A DNA stretch of 55,301 nucleotides from Actinomycetota bacterium. GTDB lineage: Bacteria; Actinomycetota; Geothermincolia; Geothermincolales; RBG-13-55-18. A program made the position numbers and the translations under genes. The notes under the pieces were generated by a model, which saw only the letters and a program-made list of their open reading frames with translations, made no database searches and was not told where the DNA came from. Location of the stretch: contig JABLXL010000021.1 in assembly GCA_013178005.1 (NCBI GenBank), positions 1-55,301 on the forward strand, in the 5' to 3' direction. Positions 48,740-55,301 of the stretch are shown here, in pieces (the stretch's first letter is position 1; each line of letters starts with the position of its first letter).

Positions 48740-50419
48740 ATGCCTTCCACGACCGACAGGCTGTCCCAACTGTTGCTGAAGAACAAGGTCATCACCGAGG
48801 AGCAGCTCACCACCGCCCTCGAGCGCCAGAAGGAATCGGGCGGCTCCCTAGGCCGGGTGCTGCTCGAGCTGGGCATGGTCAAGGAAAACCAGCTCGCGGA
48901 AGTCATCGCCCGGGAGCTGGGTCTCGAGTACGTGGACCTCCTGGAATACAAGATCAACATCCAGGCCACCACCTCCATCGAGGAATCGATGGCGCAACGC
49001 TACACCTGCATCCCCATCGACTTCGAGGACGGCAAGCTGGTGGTGGCCATGGCGGACCCCACCAACATCTACGCCCTGGATGACATCCGCCTGAGCACGG
49101 GATACGAGGTGAAGCCCGTGGTCAGCGCCAGGGACGATATCGTTAACGCCATCCAGCGCTATTACCACCTGGACACCGACGTGGTGGAGGAAGCGCTCGA
49201 GGGGAAACTGGGCGAAGAGGAGCTGGAAGGCATATCGGGGGTGGTGGACGACACCCCCCTGGTGCGCTTCACCACCACCATGATCGCCGAGGCCATCAAC
49301 CGCGGCGCAAGCGACATCCACGTGGACCCCAGGGAGAACGAGGTGCTCATCCGCTACCGCATCGACGGCGTTTGCCAGGAGATCAAGCGTGTTCCGAAGA
49401 ACATCCACCAGGGCATCGTCTCGCGCATCAAGATAATCTCCGATCTCAACATCGCTGAGCGCCGCGTGCCCCAGGACGGCCATTTCGGCATGGTGCAGAA
49501 CGGCAAGGCCATCGACTTCCGCGTCGCCGTGCTGCCCACGGTATACGGCGAGAAGGTGGTAATGCGAATCCTCGACAAATCCAGCATCCTGCTGCGCCTT
49601 GAAGACCTGGGCTTCCTTCCCGAGCCCCTGGAGAAGTTCCGCAAGGCCTTCACGCAGCCCCACGGAGCCCTGCTGGTGACCGGCCCCACCGGCTCGGGGA
49701 AATCCACCTCGCTTTACGCCACCCTCAACGTTCTCAACACGGAGGAGAAGAACATAACCACCGTCGAGGACCCGGTGGAGTACCGCTTGCCGGGCATCAA
49801 CCAGGTGCAGGTGAACCCCAAGGCGGGTCTCACCTTCGCCAACGCCTTGCGCAACATCCTGCGCACCTCGCCGGACATCCTCATGGTGGGCGAGATCCGC
49901 GACCGCGAGACGGCCAAGACCGCCATCGAGGCCGCCCTGACCGGACACCTCGTCCTCTCCACCCTGCACACCAACGACGCCCCCAGCGCCCTGCCCCGCC
50001 TCATCGAGATGGGTGTGGAGTCGTTCCTGGTGTCCTCGGCCGTCAACTGCGTTATGGCCCAGAGGCTGGTGCGCAAACTGTGCCCCAACTGCAAGGTCCC
50101 CTATGAGCCCGATCCCGAGGTGCTCAGGACCCTCCAATTCCCCGTGGAGGAAGAGAACGGCGACCTCATCCTCTACAAGGCCAACGAGAACGGCTGCGCC
50201 AAGTGCGGCGGCACGGGGTACAAGGGCCGTGTCGGGCTATACGAAGTCATGCCCATGAGCGAGGAGATACAGCGCCTCACGGTTAAGGAAGCCTCCGCCA
50301 CCATTATCATGAACCAAGCCAAGGAGGAGGGGCTCCTGACCATGCGCGACGACGGCTTCCTCAAGGTCAAGATGGGAATCACCTCCATAGAAGAGGTGAT
50401 GCGCGTCGTCGCCATCTGA
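48740..50419 (+). CDS. pilB: PilB/GspE-type secretion ATPase
   Basis: The 559-residue hexameric ATPase powers assembly of type IV pili or a type II-like system at the inner face of the membrane. An N-terminal GspE N1 domain (LSQLLLKNKVITEEQLTTALERQKESGGSLG) and second domain (to about 150) precede the ATPase core. Walker A is GPTGSGKST near 315, the Asp box VEDPVEYR follows, Walker B is ILMVGEIRDRETA near 378, and the His box is LSTLHTNDA. The zinc-binding CPNC...CAKC tetracysteine is near 450-485. ATG 48740 lies 5 nt after GAGGGTCAGG. No other pilus gene is seen in the window to the left; pilC or pilM genes may lie elsewhere. Confidence 0.93.
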   Translation: MPSTTDRLSQLLLKNKVITEEQLTTALERQKESGGSLGRVLLELGMVKENQLAEVIARELGLEYVDLLEYKINIQATTSIEESMAQRYTCIPIDFEDGKLVVAMADPTNIYALDDIRLSTGYEVKPVVSARDDIVNAIQRYYHLDTDVVEEALEGKLGEEELEGISGVVDDTPLVRFTTTMIAEAINRGASDIHVDPRENEVLIRYRIDGVCQEIKRVPKNIHQGIVSRIKIISDLNIAERRVPQDGHFGMVQNGKAIDFRVAVLPTVYGEKVVMRILDKSSILLRLEDLGFLPEPLEKFRKAFTQPHGALLVTGPTGSGKSTSLYATLNVLNTEEKNITTVEDPVEYRLPGINQVQVNPKAGLTFANALRNILRTSPDILMVGEIRDRETAKTAIEAALTGHLVLSTLHTNDAPSALPRLIEMGVESFLVSSAVNCVMAQRLVRKLCPNCKVPYEPDPEVLRTLQFPVEEENGDLILYKANENGCAKCGGTGYKGRVGLYEVMPMSEEIQRLTVKEASATIIMNQAKEEGLLTMRDDGFLKVKMGITSIEEVMRVVAI

Positions 50420-50449
50420 CCCAGCGTGCCGGGATTGGATGACGCGCGC

Positions 50450-50794
50450 TTACCGCACCGCGTCCAATGCGGCTTCGAGGTCGTCGTAGAACTCGATGAT
50501 CCTTTCGAACTGGGCCACCTCGAAAAGATCCCTCACCATCTCGGAGGCCCGCGCTATGACCAGCTTTCCTCCCAGCCCCTCGGCTTTCCTGAAAGCGTCG
50601 GCGATCACCGAGAGCCCGCCGCTCGAGAGATAGCTGGTGAAGGCCATATCCAGGACCACTCTCTTGAAACCTTGCTTGAACACGGAGTTTATGAACCCGA
50701 AGAATTCCTCTACGTTGGTGGAATCCACAACTCCCTCGACCTCCACCACCGCAAGGTCCTTTGACGTATCGCTTTCCTTGACCCTCCAGGCCAT
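50450..50794 (-). CDS. STAS-domain protein, anti-sigma factor antagonist-like
   Basis: The 114-residue protein is a single STAS domain of the SpoIIAA type: LAVVEVEGVVDSTNVEEFFGFINSVFKQGFKRVVLDMAFTSYLSSGGLSVIADAF. The phosphorylatable Ser lies in YLSSGGL (Ser57 or Ser58). The Asp that usually precedes the Ser is replaced by Leu. Such proteins are regulated by kinase/phosphatase pairs and control sigma factors or other partners. No anti-sigma kinase is adjacent. It is 13 nt downstream of the B-box membrane protein gene, on the same strand, and may be cotranscribed; it converges with pilB. Confidence 0.88.
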   Translation of the reverse strand: MAWRVKESDTSKDLAVVEVEGVVDSTNVEEFFGFINSVFKQGFKRVVLDMAFTSYLSSGGLSVIADAFRKAEGLGGKLVIARASEMVRDLFEVAQFERIIEFYDDLEAALDAVR

Positions 50795-50807
50795 GCCTCA
50801 CTTCCCC

Positions 50808-52406
50808 CTACTCGGCGCCCTGTCCGCGCAACGCGCGCCAGAACTGCGTGAAGACCTCCGGTATGGGAGGCATACCGAAAGCGATGACGAAGGCGGCCAG
50901 GGTGGGCAGAATGAGAAGGAGCAGGAACCCAGTGGGGAACATGGCCTCGATCACGTTCTTCATTATCTCCGCCCCGTTCTCCCAGATGAACCTGAAGGAC
51001 ACCAGGTCGAAAAAGATGGTTCGGAAGGCCTCGTTCTTCACCACGATAAGGAACCAGTGCAGGAACTCCCCCAGGAACAAGGAAAAAAAGGTGACGATGG
51101 AAGCCTGCACCGCAAGTTTCGTGCCGTGCTTCCTCCCCGCCTTCCACCAGAAAACGAGCCCTATGGACACACCGATGACGATGGCCAGGGCGCCGTACTC
51201 GGTATCCCTGGGGATGAGGTAAGCGTTGGCCACCGCCCACAGCGCCGCGCCTCCCAGAAGCACCGCGGCGATGAAAAGGGCGGCCCGCCACCAGGTGAGC
51301 GCGATCATGGTGTACTCGGACGAGCGCGGTTGGGCCAGGAACGCCCAGCGCTCGGCCCTTTCCCCTTCCGCCTCTTCGCGGGCTCTCCGCTCCCGGCCTC
51401 GCCTCCCGGTTCCCGGCGCCGGCGCTCGCAAGGGCCGCTCTAAGACCGCGGTGTCGGGTTGTCGCGCACCAGCCGCGCTCCCCTCCGGGAGAAGAAGGGT
51501 GGAGACGACCTCCCGCAGTAGGGCGTCCTCGGATGCATCCGCCTCCGCGCCCGCTCCCTTTGAAACTCTCCGCTTCCCGCCTCTTGCTTGCCGTGCCGGC
51601 GAGGCCGTCTCTTTCTCCCCGCCACCCAGGCTCGCCCGGCGTCCCGAAGGCGCTGCGCCCGCTTTCTCCGCCTTGTGAGCGGGCGCGGGCGCAGCCCCTT
51701 TATCATCAATTGTAGACAGCGCGTGTCCATCCGCCGCCGTTCCCCCTCGTTCAGCCCTTCTTCCCGGCCTCCATCTGGAGATGGACCTGGGCTTCTTCAC
51801 TTCGAGCAGGCTGAAATCCTCATCCGGGCCCCTGGCGAGAAAATCGGCGCCGGCCGCCTCGTCCGCGCCCTCGTGCTCTCCTGCGACCCCGGTAGCTCCC
51901 TCACCGGCCTTCCGTCCCTTGAGTCCCTTCCCCTCTCGGGGTCTCAACCTAAACCTGGATTCTGGTCCGGGCTTGGGGGGGACGGAGGTCTCCCCTGTCC
52001 CCGTCTCATCTTCCACCGTTGGCGCATCTTTCGCCGCCGTGATACCGCCCTCTTGTCTCTCCCGGAGCCATGCCGAACGCGGCGCCGAGGTGCCCGCTGC
52101 GGGCGCCGCTTCCTCGCCCCTCACCGCTTCTCTCCCGGCGGAGGGCCTTGGCCCGGCCGCCTCGCTCGAGGTCCCCGCGCTTCCGGGCATGGGACCTCCT
52201 CGGGCGCGCTCTTCCTCCAACCGGGTAACTCTCTCCCCGCCCGCTCGAACCCCGTACTCACGCTCTATGTCGCCCCTCTTGCGGCGCAGGCAATCGGCGC
52301 AGAGAGTGGTCTGGTCTGTTTCGCGCACACATTCTATGCATATGCCGGAGCCGCATTCCCTGCACTCGGTCACCACCCTTTTGCCGGGATGCCTGGGACA
52401 GTTCAA
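50808..52406 (-). CDS. B-box zinc-finger membrane protein with long disordered linker
   Basis: The 532-residue protein starts with a zinc-finger-like B-box: CPRHPGKRVVTECRECGSGICIECV...CADC (about residues 3-40). A linker of roughly 320 residues follows, rich in Ala, Gly, Glu, Arg and Pro, with no obvious fold. At the C-terminus are four or five hydrophobic segments (about residues 375-520) resembling Yip1-like membrane domains. ATG 52406 is the first in-frame ATG and places CPRH at the very N-terminus, as in related B-box/Yip1-like proteins; I see only a weak ribosome binding site. It is followed by the STAS gene. Function unknown; such proteins are common in anaerobic actinobacterial-type genomes. 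Confidence 0.75.
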   Translation of the reverse strand: MNCPRHPGKRVVTECRECGSGICIECVRETDQTTLCADCLRRKRGDIEREYGVRAGGERVTRLEEERARGGPMPGSAGTSSEAAGPRPSAGREAVRGEEAAPAAGTSAPRSAWLRERQEGGITAAKDAPTVEDETGTGETSVPPKPGPESRFRLRPREGKGLKGRKAGEGATGVAGEHEGADEAAGADFLARGPDEDFSLLEVKKPRSISRWRPGRRAERGGTAADGHALSTIDDKGAAPAPAHKAEKAGAAPSGRRASLGGGEKETASPARQARGGKRRVSKGAGAEADASEDALLREVVSTLLLPEGSAAGARQPDTAVLERPLRAPAPGTGRRGRERRAREEAEGERAERWAFLAQPRSSEYTMIALTWWRAALFIAAVLLGGAALWAVANAYLIPRDTEYGALAIVIGVSIGLVFWWKAGRKHGTKLAVQASIVTFFSLFLGEFLHWFLIVVKNEAFRTIFFDLVSFRFIWENGAEIMKNVIEAMFPTGFLLLLILPTLAAFVIAFGMPPIPEVFTQFWRALRGQGAE

Positions 52407-52599
52407 GGCTGACCTCCAATCAGAAAGACGAAGCCGTACAGAATCTTCCCATCACGTCTATATTAAACCAAAGCGTTTTCTCCAGGAAGAACGCAAAGCC
52501 GCTCCATGGCGCAAGGGCTTATAGCGGCCGGTCTTCACCGCCCGGCAGCCTGGCTTTCTGGTTACGGGCGGGCGGGAGCATGCAGCGGAACCGGCACGG

Positions 52600-53421
52600 C
52601 TATTCGAGAAAGAGGCGGTTTATCTCCAGCTCGACCCGCTCCTCCAGCGGATCGATATCCGCGATCTTCAACCTGCCGCGAAGCTCTTCCACCAGCAAAG
52701 GATAGGCGGCCAGCATCTCCTGCACGCGCGCGAAATCCGGGTTTCCTTCCATCTCCTTGCCGGGATCGGCTCCCTGGGTCACGGCGTATAGATCGTTCAC
52801 CAACTTACGCATAACGGTGAAGAGCTCGGAGAAAAAAGACTGGGAGGGGGACACGAGATCGGAGACGCGCAACGCGCTCAAAGCACTAAGCGACTCCACG
52901 AGGGCTACGTCGAGTCTTCGCAAGCGTTCCTGCAGTTCCTGGTCTTCCGCGGGTATATCGAGCTGTGTGATCACCGCCTCCTCTCTCAAGGTGGGCTCAA
53001 TGGCCTGTATCAACCCCCGCACCTCTCCTGCTACTGTGTCCAGGTCGCTCAACAAGGCGAGCGCCGCGATGGTATATTCTTCCATACGCGAACCCAGTTC
53101 CGCGAGCTCTCCCCTGTAATCGAATGACGCGAGCTCCTCCAGGCTCTCCCTTGCCCTGGAGCAGGCTTCCTGTCCGGTATAGGTTCCCGATACCACGCCC
53201 GAGGCAAAAGAGGCGTTCTCGAAGTCGAATTCCTCCAGCCGGTCGAGAAATGCGGCGGCTTCCGACAAGTTGGATACGGCGGCGCGGAAAAGCCCGTCGA
53301 TCGCCTCGACGTCCTTGCGCGACACTCCATCGCAGCCGCATACCCCGGCGGCCACCGTAAGGAGCGTGATGCTCGTGACCATCAGCGCAATGAGAGATGT
53401 GCTCCTGGGAGATAACCTCAT
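52600..53421 (-). CDS. Helical predicted lipoprotein
   Basis: The 273-residue product has a signal peptide with a lipobox-like VCGC (Cys30; Cys28 is an alternative). The mature part looks almost wholly helical, with many Leu, Glu and Ala (for example LFRAAVSNLSEAAAFLDRLEEF and LAELGSRMEEYTIAALALLSDLDTVAGEVRGLIQAI). I recognise no domain. It is 51 nt downstream of the large repeat protein and on the same strand, so it may be part of the same unit and anchor or chaperone that protein at the surface. ATG 53421 lacks a strong ribosome binding site; the signal peptide supports the start. Confidence 0.65.
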   Translation of the reverse strand: MRLSPRSTSLIALMVTSITLLTVAAGVCGCDGVSRKDVEAIDGLFRAAVSNLSEAAAFLDRLEEFDFENASFASGVVSGTYTGQEACSRARESLEELASFDYRGELAELGSRMEEYTIAALALLSDLDTVAGEVRGLIQAIEPTLREEAVITQLDIPAEDQELQERLRRLDVALVESLSALSALRVSDLVSPSQSFFSELFTVMRKLVNDLYAVTQGADPGKEMEGNPDFARVQEMLAAYPLLVEELRGRLKIADIDPLEERVELEINRLFLE

Positions 53422-53472
53422 CTATCTCCTCGTGTCTCCCGTCAACGCCTGCGGCCCATTGCCGTCACGCCC

Positions 53473-55301
53473 TTACCAGTCGCCTCCGTTGGCATCCCAG
53501 ATGAAGCCCTCCAGTTTCCCCTCGATATGGTGTCCCAGTCCGAGGATGTTCAGGTTGGAATGGAGCATTAGCACGAACTGGTCGAAGAAGGTGATCGGCG
53601 CGGTGTCGTTGTCCATGTCCACCCCGGTGGCGTTCAACGCATTGACTATGGCCTGGCCACGGGCGCTGTAGGTGGGCCCGCCGAGGTTCATGATCAGGTT
53701 GGTGAGGAAAGCCGGGTTCCCCGCGATAGCCCCCGCAAGGACATTGGTGTCGAGGGCGCCGATGAGGCTGGTCAGGAAGGTCCCGTTGGCGTTTATTGCT
53801 CCCGCCAGGACGCTCGGATTGAGATTGGATATGAGGTTGGTCAGGAAAGTTTGGTTGGTGTTGACAGCCCCGGCGATAACCGTCGGCGAGAGGTTGGCCA
53901 GCAGGTTGTTGAGGAAAGCCCCATTGGAGTTGATCACGCCTGCCAGCGTAGCCGGGTTGAGGTTGGACACCAGGTTGGTGACAAAGGTCTGGTTGTTGTT
54001 GACCACGTAAGCGACCTGCACCGGGTTCAACCTCGAGACCACGTCGGTGAGCCAGTTCCTGACCGAGTTGGAATTGAGCACGTTTGCCAGCACCTGGGAA
54101 TTCAGGTTGGTGAGCAGGCTGGTCAGGAAGGCCTCGTTGGCGTTAACGGCCGTCGCCAGCACGCTCGGCGAGAGGTTGGTGACCATGTTGGTCACGAAGG
54201 TCTGGTTGCTGTTGACCGCTCCCGCTATCACGGAGGCATCCAGGTACCCCACCAGGCTGTTGATGAAAGCGCCATTGGCGTTGATGGCGTTTGCCAGCAC
54301 CTGGGGATTGAGGGCGCCTATCAGGCTGGTGACGAATCCCTGGTTGGCGTTGACGGCCGCCGCGACCACGGACGGGTTCAAGGCCCCTATGAGCTGGTTG
54401 AGGAAGGTCCCGTTGGCGTTGATGGCCGCCGCCAGCACGTTGGGATCGAGGGCGCCCACCAATGCGGTCACGAAGGCTCCGTTGGCGTTGATGGCGTTTG
54501 CCAGCACCACCGGGTTGAGGTTCTGGATCAAGCCGTTGATGAAGGCGCCGTTGGCGTTGATGGCCGCCGCCAGCACGGACGGGTCGAGGTTGGCGAGCAG
54601 CTCGTTTATAAAAGAGCCGCTGTTGTTGAGACCCCTCGCGGCCGCCCTCGCCGTATCGGCATTGAGGTTTGGAAGCAGGTTCTCTATAAGGGTGTTGCCA
54701 ACGCCACGAGCTGAATTGTTGTTTACGGCCGTGGCGACAACCCCGGCATTGAGGTTATCCAGCACCGCCTGGAGTAGGGGAGCGTTGGCGTTGATGCCCG
54801 CGGCGGCGGCCTGGCCCGTACCGGCGCTCAGCCCGGAGACGAGGCCGGTGGTGAGCGCCGGGTTGTTGTTCACCACTCCCGCCAGCGTCGCCGCGTTAAG
54901 GCGACCCGCCAGGTCGGACAACCAAGAACCGTTGTTATTGACGAGGTTGGCGATGTTCTGGGTATTAAGCTGCGGCAATAGTGCGTTTAAGAAAGCCGCC
55001 GTCTCGGGAAGGTTCGCCAGGTTGGCGATGGAGCCCACGGCGTTCAGGCGCAGGTCGTCCATGAGGTCCCCCACCCAGGTGGGATCCAGGTTGTTGACGA
55101 TGTCCACCACCATTCCCGTGTTGAGATTCGATATGACGTCTCCCACGAAGTCGCCGTTGTTATTGAGAACTCCAGCGATGCGCGCCGGGTCGAGGTAGCC
55201 GATCAGGGCGTCCACGAAGGCGCTGAACTGGTCGGTGTTCAGGGCGCCGGACAGGTTGGCCAGGGTGGTGGCGTTGTTGAGGTCTGCGAAGAGCTGGGTG
55301 A
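53473..55301 (-). CDS. Large 23-residue-repeat protein, partial (N-terminus off the right edge)
   Basis: The frame is open to the right edge, so the protein is at least 609 residues and its start is outside the window; the apparent start at 55215 is only an internal GTG. Nearly all of it consists of repeats of 23 residues with consensus LNPxVLAxAINANGxFLTxLIGA (about 21 units, the best conserved between 53700 and 54600). Each repeat has the pattern of two short helices. N-terminal units are less regular. The last part is different: ARGQAIVNALNATGVDMDND, then LMLHSNLNILGLGHHIEGKL and a Trp-ending tail, perhaps a sorting or capping domain. No homologue recognised. It is followed by a lipoprotein gene. 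Confidence 0.75.
   Translation of the reverse strand, partial: TQLFADLNNATTLANLSGALNTDQFSAFVDALIGYLDPARIAGVLNNNGDFVGDVISNLNTGMVVDIVNNLDPTWVGDLMDDLRLNAVGSIANLANLPETAAFLNALLPQLNTQNIANLVNNNGSWLSDLAGRLNAATLAGVVNNNPALTTGLVSGLSAGTGQAAAAGINANAPLLQAVLDNLNAGVVATAVNNNSARGVGNTLIENLLPNLNADTARAAARGLNNSGSFINELLANLDPSVLAAAINANGAFINGLIQNLNPVVLANAINANGAFVTALVGALDPNVLAAAINANGTFLNQLIGALNPSVVAAAVNANQGFVTSLIGALNPQVLANAINANGAFINSLVGYLDASVIAGAVNSNQTFVTNMVTNLSPSVLATAVNANEAFLTSLLTNLNSQVLANVLNSNSVRNWLTDVVSRLNPVQVAYVVNNNQTFVTNLVSNLNPATLAGVINSNGAFLNNLLANLSPTVIAGAVNTNQTFLTNLISNLNPSVLAGAINANGTFLTSLIGALDTNVLAGAIAGNPAFLTNLIMNLGGPTYSARGQAIVNALNATGVDMDNDTAPITFFDQFVLMLHSNLNILGLGHHIEGKLEGFIWDANGGDW
53710..55215. repeat. 69-nt coding repeats
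   Basis: The 23-residue protein repeats correspond to 69-nt DNA units. Phrases such as GGCGTTGATGG and AGGTTGG recur at 69-nt spacing on the plus strand. Units 10-16 and 18-22 from the N-terminal side are the most alike, which suggests recent internal expansion; the outermost units are diverged and vary in length. Confidence 0.85.

Noticed and set aside
53700-55230. Regular repeats resembling a CRISPR or satellite array
   Set aside because: The period is 69 nt with no unique spacers, and one frame is open throughout with codon-level conservation, so these are coding repeats.

Overview
The window is GC-rich bacterial DNA with frequent GTG and TTG starts, strong AGGAGG-type ribosome binding sites and many short gene clusters on both strands. 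Its gene content points to an anaerobic or facultatively anaerobic bacterium, probably a deep-branching Actinomycetota-like lineage. The pointers are a CO-dehydrogenase-scaffold protein, a ferredoxin-type Fe-S protein, a corrinoid methyltransferase, cobalt/nickel uptake genes, LytR-CpsA-Psr and PASTA envelope proteins, and a PilB ATPase. The placement is an inference; no rRNA or marker phylogeny is available here.

Layout. 1-1.8 kb is a visibly AT-richer island with a PepSY-like membrane-anchored protein and a predicted clan CD cysteine peptidase. 1.9-4.9 kb has sfsA and a galT-galK pair. 5.2-10.2 kb has a B12-binding radical SAM protein with a very good promoter, a duplicated-domain membrane protein, a lipoprotein and phosphofructokinase. 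10.6-16.4 kb has a PadR regulator divergent from a cupin gene across a palindromic promoter, a CooS-like protein lacking one canonical active-site cysteine, an AAA/DUF4143 ATPase with palindromes at its start, an Fe-S winged-helix protein and tRNA-Arg(CCT). 16.7-20.3 kb has a cobalt/nickel ECF transporter (cbiM, PDGLE protein, cbiQ, cbiO) behind a tandemly repeated, structured leader. 20.7-27.2 kb has a PflA-like radical SAM protein, two small envelope proteins, and an hsp20-lon operon whose Lon carries a histone-like Lys/Ala tail. 27.2-33.6 kb has a hairpin repeat pair, a BMP-type lipoprotein, an EamA transporter, an LCP protein and xseA-xseB. 34.5-38.4 kb is an envelope operon of a pseudokinase-PASTA-PKD protein, an M23 peptidase fused to a polytopic membrane domain, and a small membrane protein. 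39-42.1 kb holds pabC facing a pabA-pabB operon that has an attenuator-like leader. 42.4-48.6 kb has a carboxylesterase lipoprotein, a LUD protein, an MtaA-like methyltransferase, a metallophosphoesterase and cysK. 48.7-55.3 kb has pilB, a STAS protein, a B-box membrane protein, a lipoprotein and a large protein made of 23-residue repeats that runs off the right edge.

Themes. Cobalt uptake, the B12-binding radical SAM protein and the MtaA-like enzyme fit a corrinoid-using metabolism. The pabA/pabB/pabC set makes p-aminobenzoate for folate. Several proteins (LCP, PASTA pseudokinase, M23, lipoproteins, PilB) act at the envelope. A recurring feature is the diverged tandem duplication of 40-150 bp at or just beyond gene 3' ends, seen in at least five places. 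The strongest candidates for something new are the CooS-like protein, the pseudokinase/M23 operon, the 23-residue repeat protein and the tandem leader before cbiM.
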